In this document: positions 35,085 to 42,490 of the stretch, piece after piece
Numbering within the stretch: the first letter of the stretch is position 1
How the letters are laid out: each line of letters starts with the position of its first letter
NCBI RefSeq assembly: GCF_020809045.1
Contig: NZ_CP078079.1
Location: 1,860,001-1,924,000, forward strand
Length of the DNA stretch: 64,000 bases
DNA from: Pseudarthrobacter sp. L1SW
GTDB taxonomy: Bacteria > Actinomycetota > Actinomycetes > Actinomycetales > Micrococcaceae
Reading direction: 5' to 3'
Program-made: the position numbers and the translations under genes
The notes under the pieces: model-generated
Database searches by the model: none
Told to the model about the DNA's origin: nothing
What the model saw: the letters and a program-made list of their open reading frames with translations, nothing else

Positions 35085-35705
35085 CTATTCGAACCGGGAA
35101 GGATCACCGGTGCCGCGCCGGACAACCTCCGCCACGCCGCTGGAAAAGTCCACCACCGTGGTGGGTTCTGATCCGCAGTCGCCCGCGTCAATCACAGCGT
35201 CCACCTGATGGTCCAGGCGCTCCTTGATCTCCCATCCCTGGGTCATCGGATCCTCCTCGTCCGGCAGCAGCAGGGTGCTTGAAAGCAATGGCTCACCGAG
35301 TTCCGCGAGCAAGGCCTGAACCACCCGGTTGTCCGGGATTCTGACGCCAACAGTCTTCTTCTTGGGATGCAGCAGGCGCTTCGGGACTTCCTTGGTGGCC
35401 GGAAGGATGAAGGTGTAGCCGCCCGGGGTGACGGCCTTGATGCTGCGAAAGACATCGTTCCCGATGTGCACAAACTGGCCCAGCTGGGCGAAATCCCGGC
35501 AGACCAGCGTGAAGTGGTGCTTGTCATCCAGCCGGCGGATGCTCCTGATCCGGTCCAGGGCATCCCTGTTGCCTATCTGCGCGCCCAGCGCATAGCAGGA
35601 ATCCGTGGGATAGGCGATCAGCCCGCCGTCGAGCACTATCTTGACTGCCTGGCTGATGGCGCGGGGCTGGGGGTCCTGGGGGTGAACGTCAAAGTATCTG
35701 GCCAT
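35085..35705 (-). CDS. YciO/Sua5 family protein (threonylcarbamoyl-AMP synthase-like)
   Basis: 206 residues, close to the length of E. coli YciO. The RNA/nucleotide-binding YrdC fold shows LIAYPTDSCYALGAQIGN near 30, RRLDDKHHFTLVCRDFAQL near 60 and PGGYTFILPATKEVPKRL near 95. The TsaC family motif (KxR and SxN) is degenerate here: the KKKTVGVRIPDN stretch is present, while SAN is replaced by LLSSTLLL, which favours the YciO-type paralogue over true TsaC. The role in tRNA t6A synthesis is therefore uncertain. ATG at 35705. Confidence 0.85.
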   Translation of the reverse strand: MARYFDVHPQDPQPRAISQAVKIVLDGGLIAYPTDSCYALGAQIGNRDALDRIRSIRRLDDKHHFTLVCRDFAQLGQFVHIGNDVFRSIKAVTPGGYTFILPATKEVPKRLLHPKKKTVGVRIPDNRVVQALLAELGEPLLSSTLLLPDEEDPMTQGWEIKERLDHQVDAVIDAGDCGSEPTTVVDFSSGVAEVVRRGTGDPSRFE

Positions 35706-35833
35706 GACCCTGAGCCTACGGCCCGGCCGGCCCTCGCGCACCACCGGCCGGCATCCCCTACCACCCGCCGTTCGTTTGAGGCAGGATGTTGTCTGGTTCC
35801 ACCATGTTCCGTCCCCACTCAAGGAGATCCACC

Positions 35834-36268
35834 ATGCCGACCACCCTCAACCCCTACATCAGCTTCCGCGACAACGCCCGCGAGGCGATGACCTTCTACC
35901 AGGCCGTTTTCGGCGGCGATCTGGCCCTGAGCACTTTCGGGGAGTTCCAGGCCAGCGACGACCCAGCCGAGTCGGACAAGATCATGCACGGCATGCTGAC
36001 CACCACCCAGGGGATGGTGCTGATGGGGGCGGACACGCCGAACAGCATGGGGTACACCCCCGGGTCATCCATCTCGATCTCCCTCAGCGGCGACGATGAA
36101 GCGGAACTGCGGGGGTACTACGAGAAACTCAGCGGCGACGGCGGAACCGTGACCGTTCCGATGGAACAGGCGCCCTGGGGAGACATCTTCGGGATGTGCA
36201 CCGACCGGTTCGGTGTGGCCTGGCTGGTCAACGTCAACAGCCCCCAGGGCGTCACCGGAGCACCCTAA
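35834..36268 (+). CDS. VOC family protein (PhnB/glyoxalase-like)
   Basis: 144 residues with the PhnB-like layout: PYISFRDNAREAMTFYQAVF at the N terminus, an ESDKIMHGMLTTTQGMVLMGAD middle and APWGDIFGMCTDRFGVAWLVN at the C terminus. AAGGAGAT lies 7 bases before the ATG. These 3-demethylubiquinone-like or glyoxalase-type proteins lack known activity in most cases. Its gene stands between the divergent YciO gene and a hypothetical gene. Confidence 0.9.
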   Translation: MPTTLNPYISFRDNAREAMTFYQAVFGGDLALSTFGEFQASDDPAESDKIMHGMLTTTQGMVLMGADTPNSMGYTPGSSISISLSGDDEAELRGYYEKLSGDGGTVTVPMEQAPWGDIFGMCTDRFGVAWLVNVNSPQGVTGAP

Positions 36269-36294
36269 GCCGGTTCGTCCCCGCTGCCGCGAAG

Positions 36295-36317
36295 CCGGCG
36301 GTACGTCCTCCCGCCGG
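36295..36317 (+). terminator. Weak hairpin after the VOC gene
   Basis: CCGGCGG (36295-36301) pairs with CCGCCGG (36311-36317), followed by TTCTT. The stem is only 7 pairs, and it lies 39 bases before the next start. It might terminate or merely attenuate. Confidence 0.35.
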
Positions 36318-36355
36318 TTCTTGAGCGGAATGCGGGCCGGTGCGAGGATGTACGC

Positions 36356-37039
36356 GTGGAGTCAGTCCTTGAGTTCCTGTCCGATAAATGGTGGCTCGTC
36401 TTTCCGTTGACTGCCCTGACCGGGCACTGGGCCAATTCCTGGCGCAAAGCCGGGGAACGGCGGCATCAGCGAAGGGTGGAACTCTACAAGCTCAAGAACC
36501 AGGCACGGGAAGCTGAGCGGGCATCGGCGGCGGAGGTGGAAGCCCTGATGGCCACCCATGACGCCGTCAACAAGCGCTGGCTGGACTACGAACTGGATGT
36601 CGGCAAGCTCATCGACTTTCCCCTCATGACCGATGTCCGGGAACCGCTCACGGTGGCCTTCCTTCGCGCTAAACGGGAAGCCGACGGCCAGCGCCCCGCC
36701 TCGGCACAGGAGATCACCTCGCCGTCGCGCCTGGAGTCCTACAGGCAGGCCGTCAACACCTTCGCGGTGGCCCTGGACGTGGCAGAGAGGGAGGCCCGGC
36801 GGATCAAGGACGGCAGGTTCAGCGGGCGGGAGCGGGAACGGCTTTCCACTGCCAGGCAATTGCTCAGGATTGCCGGGGACCACGCCGCCACACCGGCCGA
36901 ACGGCAGGCCGCGTACAAGCGGGCACGCCGCGAGCTGGACGGACTGATCGTGCTGCCAGATGCCGCGCTGGCTGCCCTCGAGGAGCGGATCATGCCCGGG
37001 CTGGGCGCCGGCCGCCAACCGGACGTCCGGCAAAGCTAG
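36356..37039 (+). CDS. Hypothetical protein with an N-terminal membrane segment and a helical body
   Basis: 227 residues from GTG at 36356. Residues about 9-28 (DKWWLVFPLTALTGHWA) form one hydrophobic segment, then a basic stretch and long charged helices (RRHQRRVELYKLKNQAREAE; AEREARRIKDGRFSGRERER; AAYKRARRELDGLIVLPD). The rest is soluble and likely cytoplasmic. No family recognised. The next gene starts 20 bases after its stop in the same direction, so an operon with the HAD-like gene is likely. Confidence 0.65.
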   Translation: MESVLEFLSDKWWLVFPLTALTGHWANSWRKAGERRHQRRVELYKLKNQAREAERASAAEVEALMATHDAVNKRWLDYELDVGKLIDFPLMTDVREPLTVAFLRAKREADGQRPASAQEITSPSRLESYRQAVNTFAVALDVAEREARRIKDGRFSGRERERLSTARQLLRIAGDHAATPAERQAAYKRARRELDGLIVLPDAALAALEERIMPGLGAGRQPDVRQS

Positions 37040-37059
37040 GTTTCCGGTTTGGACCGGGC

Positions 37060-37566
37060 ATGACCCGCACGCTCTATCTCGACGTTGACGGCGTCGTCTG
37101 CCCGTTCGGGCCGGACGGACACAGCGGTTGGGGATCCAGCTGGAAGTACGCCGATGCGGGACTCCTGCCCGTGGCCTACGCGCCGGAACTGGTGGACGGG
37201 CTGAACGGCATCGCCGCGATGGCGGGGGTGCGCTGTGTCTGGCTGACCAGTTGGGAGGAACTTGCCCCGCAGTACCTGTGTTCGGCCATTGGACTGAATG
37301 GGGCTCAGTGGCCCTACCTGACTTCGGCCGGGACGGGCGCCGGAGCAGGCTGGTGGAAGCTTCGTGCCATCCAGGATGACGTGGAAGCCGCCAGCCCTGA
37401 GGGTGTCGCCTGGGTCGATGACCAGTTGGCGTTCGAGGCGGAGGCCCAGTCCTGGGCCAGGTTCCTCGGCCGGCGCATCCTGGCCGTTTCTCCCGATCCC
37501 AGGCGAGGCATCTCGCCCGGGGAGCTGGAGCGGGTACGGACGTTTCTCGAACGGCCGTTGTTTTGA
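37060..37566 (+). CDS. HAD-like hydrolase domain protein
   Basis: 168 residues. The HAD motif I is YLDVDGVVCPFG (first Asp at 7 and second at 9), and motif II Thr/Ser is probably VWLTSWEELA near 65. The C-terminal acidic motif EGVAWVDDQLAFE near 126-138 supplies the metal-binding Asp pair. The chain lacks a cap domain. Substrates are unknown; such short HAD proteins act on nucleotides or small phosphates. Confidence 0.82.
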   Translation: MTRTLYLDVDGVVCPFGPDGHSGWGSSWKYADAGLLPVAYAPELVDGLNGIAAMAGVRCVWLTSWEELAPQYLCSAIGLNGAQWPYLTSAGTGAGAGWWKLRAIQDDVEAASPEGVAWVDDQLAFEAEAQSWARFLGRRILAVSPDPRRGISPGELERVRTFLERPLF

Positions 37567-37590
37567 CCTGATGTTGGGTACGCGTACGAT
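37563..37590 (+). promoter_or_regulatory. Promoter candidate for the phosphate transporter gene
   Basis: TTGACC (37563-37568) and TACGAT (37585-37590) are spaced by 16 bases. A perfect 10-base palindrome GTACGCGTAC (37578-37587) overlaps the -10 box and could be an operator. The -35 box overlaps the stop codon of the preceding HAD-like gene. Confidence 0.5.
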
Positions 37591-37689
37591 CGATAGGGTT
37601 TCACGCCGGGCCAGGTTAACGCCGCCAGTCATTCCAAGCGAACAGCTGGTGAATTAACTGGGTAGGGCGGCCGGGGGAAAAGAAACTGC

Positions 37690-39003
37690 TTGACGTCGAC
37701 TCTGCAGATTGGGCAACAGGTGGATATCACCTTCATGGTGGCGCTGGTCATCGCACTGGCACTATTTTTCGATTTCACTAACGGCTTCCATGACACCGCG
37801 AATGCCATGGCTACGCCCATTGCGACTGGCGCCATCAAGCCAAAAACCGCTGTGACGCTGGCGGCTATCCTGAACCTCGTGGGTGCATTCCTTTCCACTG
37901 AGGTGGCCAAGACGGTGTCCGGCGGAATCATCCGTGAGGGGTCGGACGGCATCCAGATCACCCCGGAGATTATCTTCGCCGGCCTGATGGGTGCCATCCT
38001 CTGGAACATGATCACCTGGCTCAAGGGCCTTCCGTCGAGTTCGTCGCATGCCTTGTTCGGCGGCCTTATCGGTGCCGCCATCGCCGGCATCGGCTTCAAC
38101 TCCATCAACCTTGAAGGCCTCCTCCAGAAGGTCATTCTTCCGGCGATCTTCGCACCGCTGATTGCCGGCATCGTCGCCTACATCTGCACACGCCTTGCCT
38201 ACGCGCTGACCTCGCGCCACGATCCCGAGACCGGGAGCAAGCTCACGCAGAAGCGCGGCGGCTTCCGGACCGGCCAGATCTTCACGTCCAGCCTGGTTGC
38301 GCTGGCCCACGGCACCAACGACGCCCAGAAGACCATGGGCATCATCACGCTGGTCCTGATTGCCGCCGGAACCCAGGAGGCCGGCTCGGGGCCCCAGCTC
38401 TGGGTTATCGCGGCCTGTGCCCTGGCCATCGCCGTGGGCACATACGCCGGCGGGTGGCGCATCATCCGCACCATGGGAGCCGGCCTAACCGAGGTGAAGC
38501 CTGCCCAGGGCTTCGCGGCCGAAACCAGCACCGCTTCCGCCATCCTTGCGTCCTCACACCTGGGCTTTGCGCTCTCCACCACCCAGGTTGCCTCGGGCTC
38601 CGTCATCGGCTCGGGCATGGGCCGCAAGGGGACCAGCGTTCGGTGGAACATGGTGGGCAAGATCGCCCTCGGCTGGCTCTTCACTCTTCCCGCCGCAGGA
38701 ATTGTGGGCGCCCTGACTGCCTTGCTGGTCAAGACGGGCGTGATGGGCGTGTTGATTGCCGCCGTTGCCGGCACCTCCGCTGTGCTGTTCATGTTCTTCT
38801 ATTCACGCAAATCCGCCGTCGGCCACCACAACGCCATCGAGGTGGAGGAAGCCGGACAGGCCGTCCGGTTTGCCAAGAAGAAGGCCCTGGCACGGGCCCG
38901 CGCGCACGCCAAGTCCAAGGCAGACGCCGAGGCCAACAAGAAGACCGAAGCCGGCACGCAGGCGGAAGCCGACGCCATCAACACGAAGGATGCCCAACGA
39001 TGA
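37690..39003 (+). CDS. pitA: Inorganic phosphate transporter, Pit family
   Basis: 437 residues, polytopic with about ten to eleven membrane segments and a charged cytoplasmic tail (KKKALARARAHAKSKADAEA). The two PiT signatures are visible: FTNGFHDTANAMAT near 31-44 and HGTNDAQKTMGI near 215. It carries phosphate (with metal) in symport with protons. The start is probably TTG at 37690 after GGGGGAAAAG. The promoter at 37563-37590 is proposed. The stop codon overlaps the next gene's start (ATGA at 39000-39003), which gives translational coupling. Confidence 0.95.
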   Translation: MTSTLQIGQQVDITFMVALVIALALFFDFTNGFHDTANAMATPIATGAIKPKTAVTLAAILNLVGAFLSTEVAKTVSGGIIREGSDGIQITPEIIFAGLMGAILWNMITWLKGLPSSSSHALFGGLIGAAIAGIGFNSINLEGLLQKVILPAIFAPLIAGIVAYICTRLAYALTSRHDPETGSKLTQKRGGFRTGQIFTSSLVALAHGTNDAQKTMGIITLVLIAAGTQEAGSGPQLWVIAACALAIAVGTYAGGWRIIRTMGAGLTEVKPAQGFAAETSTASAILASSHLGFALSTTQVASGSVIGSGMGRKGTSVRWNMVGKIALGWLFTLPAAGIVGALTALLVKTGVMGVLIAAVAGTSAVLFMFFYSRKSAVGHHNAIEVEEAGQAVRFAKKKALARARAHAKSKADAEANKKTEAGTQAEADAINTKDAQR

Positions 39004-39221
39004 AGTGGCTGGAACTGCTGACCGTAGCCGGGGCCACCCTGGCGGCGGCCGTGACCGTGGTTGTCCTCTACTCCCTCGGAGTCAGGCTGACGGCCATCGC
39101 CGGTGATCCGCAGCAGATGTCCCCGGGCATCAAGCGCACCTTCGCCTACATCTGCTTCGGCCTGTGCGGCCTGGCAGTGCTCTTCGGGCTGTACCTGATC
39201 ATTCCGTACTTTTCCGGCTGA
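39000..39221 (+). CDS. Small membrane protein coupled to the Pit gene
   Basis: 73 residues with two membrane segments: ELLTVAGATLAAAVTVVVLY and TFAYICFGLCGLAVLFGLYLIIPYF. It overlaps the transporter gene by four bases, so both proteins are probably made together. It could be an accessory or regulatory subunit of the phosphate transporter. This small ORF downstream of pit is recurrent in Arthrobacter-like genomes as far as I recall, but I cannot verify this here. Confidence 0.75.
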   Translation: MKWLELLTVAGATLAAAVTVVVLYSLGVRLTAIAGDPQQMSPGIKRTFAYICFGLCGLAVLFGLYLIIPYFSG

Positions 39222-39265
39222 TCCCGCCTCTGGCAGGTGCTGGTGCCGTTGGCTAGGCTTGCTCC

Positions 39266-39820
39266 ATGCCACGCATCCAGTACTACGTCGCCGCGTCCCT
39301 GGACGGCTTTATTGCCACGCCCACTGATGACCTGGGCTGGCTTTTGCAGTTCGACGGTTTTGAGGGCGGCAAGGAAAGCTACGAGACGTTCATGGCGGAT
39401 GTTGGCTGCATCGTCATGGGCGGCGGCACCTACGCCTGGTTGCTGGAGCACGAGCCCGGCAACTGGCCGTACCAGGGCACACCCTCCTACGTGTTCACTC
39501 ACCATGAGTACACGGCTCCGGCAGGTTCCAACACCACCTTCGTCCGCGGCGAAGTCACCGAGTTCCTCCCGGACCTCGAACAGGCCGCAGGCGGGAAGAA
39601 CATCTGGGTGGTGGGCGGCGGGAACCTTGCCGCCCAGTTCGCCTCAGCCGGGCTGCTCGACGAGTTGATCCTTTCCGTCATTCCGGTCGTGCTGGGGGAC
39701 GGCAAGCGGCTTCTTCCGCTGGCAGGCCCGACGCCGCCGCTCGAGTTGGCAGCCTCCCGCACCATGGGCCGGGGAATCGTGGAGCTGCGGTACCTTCTGA
39801 ACGGACACGCCGCCTCCTGA
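39266..39820 (+). CDS. Dihydrofolate reductase family protein (third paralogue)
   Basis: 184 residues. YYVAASLDGFIATPTDDLGW opens the chain, then CIVMGGGTYAWLLEH near 50-65, PSYVFTHHEY near 77, NIWVVGGGNLAAQFASAGLLDE near 112 and SVIPVVLGDGKRLLPL near 140, the normal RibD-like order. The final residues (LNGHAAS, then TGA) are encoded by the first unit of the tandem array that follows, which extends from 39797 to about 40070. The protein is intact. Its role is unknown. Confidence 0.88.
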   Translation: MPRIQYYVAASLDGFIATPTDDLGWLLQFDGFEGGKESYETFMADVGCIVMGGGTYAWLLEHEPGNWPYQGTPSYVFTHHEYTAPAGSNTTFVRGEVTEFLPDLEQAAGGKNIWVVGGGNLAAQFASAGLLDELILSVIPVVLGDGKRLLPLAGPTPPLELAASRTMGRGIVELRYLLNGHAAS

Positions 39821-40069
39821 ACGGACGCCGCCTCCTGAACGGACGCCGCCTCCTGAACGGACGCCGCCTCCTGAACGGACGCCGCCTCCTGAACGGACGC
39901 CGCCTCCTGAACGGACGCCGCCTCCTGAACGGACGCCGCCTCCTGAACGGACGCCGCCTCCTGAACGGAGTGGCCGCCTCCTGAACGGAGTGGCCGCCTC
40001 CTGAACGGACGCCGCTTCCTGAACGGACGCCGCTTCCTGAACGGACGCCGCTTCCTGAACGACCGCCGC
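39797..40069 (+). repeat. 15-copy tandem array of an 18-bp unit overlapping a gene end
   Basis: Units begin with CTGAACGGA at 39797, 39817, 39835, 39853, 39871, 39889, 39907, 39925, 39943, 39961, 39981, 40001, 40019, 40037 and 40055. Most are 18 bp (CTGAACGGACGCCGCCTC); three are 20 bp (first unit ...GGACACGCC..., and units at 39961 and 39981 with ...GGAGTGGCC...). The last three carry CTTC instead of CCTC at the junction. The first unit is the coding end of the DHFR-like gene, so the array appears to have grown from that gene's own 3' end. Eleven units are preceded by CCTCC, so the plus-strand RNA repeats CCUCCU, the anti-Shine-Dalgarno sequence, and the minus strand repeats AGGAGG. Confidence 0.97.
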
Positions 40070-40257
40070 ACCGAAACCTGCCAGCTGAGCCTGGGGCCGC
40101 TGCCGCGATCTGCGGACTCTAACCGCTGACTTCAGGGAGCGGCGGGGAAATGAACCCGCGCAGAAGTTCGCTCCGCATCTGCCAACGGACCCGGCTGGGA
40201 TCATCATGCGCGCATTCATCGATCGCCGGCATGGCCCTGCGGCGGCTTGCTGTGCTG
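40070..40257. other. Intergenic stretch after the tandem array
   Basis: About 190 bases between the array and the DUF222/HNH gene. Nothing is recognised; there is no clear terminator for either of the two convergent genes, so the array itself may separate them. Confidence 0.3.
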
Positions 40258-41814
40258 TTAGCCGTGGGCGTGAAGGATGCGCGCCAGGGCGTCTTCTCCT
40301 GGGGAGAGCCTGGTGCAGGCGTGGTCCGGCGGCCGGCCGGTGACGGGCTCCAGTTGCCGGGGCCAGTGGGGTGGTTCCCAGTCTTGGTGTTCGCTTGTGT
40401 AGTGGCGGCCGGTGGGTGAGGTCCAGCCGGGTGGTCCGGTTGTGGTGGCGGGGGTGGGTTTCCAGCCGCTGGTGTGTCGGAGCTTGTGGTGTTTCGGGCA
40501 GGGCTGGCCCAGGTTGCTGATTCCGGTGGTGCCGCCTTGGTGCCAGGCGAGGAGGTGGTCGGCTTCGTTGTCCAGGGAGCTGTTGCTGCAGCCGGGGAAG
40601 GGGCATTTTCCGTCCCTGAGCCTGAGCCAGGTCCGCATCGCCTTGGTTACCCGGTAGCTGGTGCGGCCGAATTCCAGTGGTGCCCCGTCCCGCGGGTCAA
40701 CCAGTACCCGGTGGAACGAGTCCGCCCCGCCGGCGACGAGGTCCCGTGCCATGGAGGCCGGGATGGGTCCGTGCCCGTCCAGCACCGCGGGCTCGTCGGT
40801 GAGGCCCATCAGGGAGAACACGGGCACGGTGACCAGCACCTGCGGCCGAATCGAAGACGACGGGCCCGGACCTGCCGCCTCCCCGCCGCCGGAACTGACC
40901 GCGTCGTGCCCGTCGCCGTGCCCGTCGCCGTGCCCGGGACCGGTTGGCCCGCTTGTCCCGGCAGCACCGGAACTGCTCCCGCTGTTCCCGCTGGTGGTGG
41001 TGGTGCCGCTGGTGAGAAGTGCTTCGGCGAAGGTGTCGGCCCGGAGCTGGGTCAGGGTGCGGGCCTCGTCCGGTCCCTGCCTTCCGCGGGAGATGGCGGT
41101 GAGCCGGTTCCAGGCCGCTGCGGCGTGGTGGGCGGGCAGGTAGGCGGAGAGCCAGGCCATGCCGTCCTGGTCCGGCCGGTATTCGACCCGCCGGTCAGCC
41201 ACACCCTTGGCGTGCCGCTTCTCGATGGATTCGGCGTGGTGGCGTTCCCGCCATGTCCGGGCTTTGGCCCGGAACCGGTACGCCGGCATCTGGCCAATGG
41301 CGGCGGCCGTGCCCGGTTGTGGTGTGTGCGGGTCCAGGAAGTAGGCTTCCAGGGCGGCGGCGCCAGCGGGGTCAAGGGTTGCGGCCTCGTCCACCATGAC
41401 TGTGGCGTGCTGCCAGGAGAGTGTTCCGTTGTGCAGGGCTGCGAGGGTGCGGGGCAGGGAGCTGGTCAGGGCGTGGGACCGGGCCAGCAGGGCGCCCGCG
41501 GCCCGGTCCCCGATGGCCATGACACAGCTGATCTCGGCTGCGATTGCCATTTCCTGTGCCTGCACCGGGGCGTCCGGGGGAGCGGCTGCACGGGCGGTGC
41601 CCGCGTACGTCCCGGCAGCGTTGGCCACCAGACCCGCTATCCGGGCCTGGACCCCGGCGGCCCCGGCAAGGATCTCCAGGCACCCATCAGCCAGCCCGGC
41701 CAACGGGTCAGCTGCCGAAAACGGCTCCGAACCGCACCCGACCGCCTCCGCCCTGAGCACAGCAACAGCCGCGTTGATGTCCTCAAACGCCTTCGCCACC
41801 GCCGCTTTCCCCAT
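40258..41814 (-). CDS. DUF222 / HNH endonuclease domain protein
   Basis: 518 residues from ATG 41814. The first 400 residues form the helical DUF222 region (13E12-repeat-type), with EDINAAVAVLRAEAV, WQHATVMVDEAATLDPAGAA and RFRAKARTWRERHHAES. A Gly/Ser-rich low-complexity linker (near 300-330, TSGTTTTSGNSGSSSGAAG) divides it. The C-terminal HNH domain has CPFPGCSN, EADHLLAWHQGG, and CPKHHKLRH, so the zinc-binding cysteines and catalytic His are intact. Many actinobacteria carry several copies; their function is unknown and mobility is suspected. An upstream in-frame start at 41913 is possible, but no good ribosome binding site is visible for either. Confidence 0.88.
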   Translation of the reverse strand: MGKAAVAKAFEDINAAVAVLRAEAVGCGSEPFSAADPLAGLADGCLEILAGAAGVQARIAGLVANAAGTYAGTARAAAPPDAPVQAQEMAIAAEISCVMAIGDRAAGALLARSHALTSSLPRTLAALHNGTLSWQHATVMVDEAATLDPAGAAALEAYFLDPHTPQPGTAAAIGQMPAYRFRAKARTWRERHHAESIEKRHAKGVADRRVEYRPDQDGMAWLSAYLPAHHAAAAWNRLTAISRGRQGPDEARTLTQLRADTFAEALLTSGTTTTSGNSGSSSGAAGTSGPTGPGHGDGHGDGHDAVSSGGGEAAGPGPSSSIRPQVLVTVPVFSLMGLTDEPAVLDGHGPIPASMARDLVAGGADSFHRVLVDPRDGAPLEFGRTSYRVTKAMRTWLRLRDGKCPFPGCSNSSLDNEADHLLAWHQGGTTGISNLGQPCPKHHKLRHTSGWKPTPATTTGPPGWTSPTGRHYTSEHQDWEPPHWPRQLEPVTGRPPDHACTRLSPGEDALARILHAHG

Positions 41815-41994
41815 AAAGCCATCATGACTGGGGGGTCTGACATTTTGACGCGAGGGCTCCGCCCAGACCAGGTGTGTATGGCCCCTCCCAGGCGAGATGG
41901 CATGTGATGGCAAACGCCGGTGCCGGGGTTGCCCTTTTAGTCCATCTCGCGGGGTGCTGAAGGAGCCGCGGCCAGTCCTGTCGAGCCGGCGCGG

Positions 41995-42471
41995 CTAGTC
42001 CTGCCGAGCCGGGGCGTTGTCCCGGATCATGTTCGTGATGCGGGCCGTGGACAGCCTGCGGCCCTGCTCGTCCGTGATCACAATTTCGTGGGTCGCCAAG
42101 GTCCTGCCCAAGTGGATGGCGGTGCATGTTCCAGTCACAGTGCCCGCGGCGATGGAGCGGTGGTGCGTGGCATTGACCTCGATGCCGACGGCGTGGCGGT
42201 CCGGTCCCGCATGCATGCCCGAAGCAAAGGAACCTAGAGTCTCGGCAAGCACTACGTGGGCGCCGCCATGGAGGATTCCGGCTACCTGGGTATTGCCCTC
42301 CACGGGCATGGTGGCAACGCTCCGCTCGGGGCTCATCTCCAGGAAGTGAATCCCCATTTTCACCACCAGGGCACCGATCCCGAACCGGCCCAGCCAACCG
42401 TGCAGGTGCTCAGGGATCCCGGCGGCGGCAAGCTCCCCGGCGAAAGGGCCGGGCGTGAAATTGTCCATCAT
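41995..42471 (-). CDS. PaaI-type thioesterase (hotdog fold)
   Basis: 158 residues with the PaaI/YbgC-like hotdog fold: HFLEMSPERSVATMPVEGN, then AGILHGGAHVVLAETLGSFA (the catalytic HGG with helix and Glu), GIEVNATHHRSIAAGTVTG and ATHEIVITDEQGRRL. It probably hydrolyses a phenylacetyl- or other acyl-CoA. The ATG at 42471 (second ATG at 42468) is used. It is divergent from polA, starts 19 bases from its proposed GTG start, so the two promoters overlap. Confidence 0.92.
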   Translation of the reverse strand: MMDNFTPGPFAGELAAAGIPEHLHGWLGRFGIGALVVKMGIHFLEMSPERSVATMPVEGNTQVAGILHGGAHVVLAETLGSFASGMHAGPDRHAVGIEVNATHHRSIAAGTVTGTCTAIHLGRTLATHEIVITDEQGRRLSTARITNMIRDNAPARQD

Positions 42472-42490
42472 GGCAACTAGGCTGGCACCT

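Noticed and set aside
35085..35705. True TsaC (t6A synthesis)
   Set aside because: The SAN-type motif is degenerate and the length matches YciO; therefore only family-level assignment is given.
39797..40069. CRISPR array
   Set aside because: The units are directly joined with no unique spacers between them, and no cas genes are present.
39644..40606. Minus-strand frame with SVQEAA or RSGGGV repeats over the tandem array
   Set aside because: The frame stays open only because the repeat unit is 18 bp; it also runs through the 3' parts of two real genes and has no ribosome binding site.
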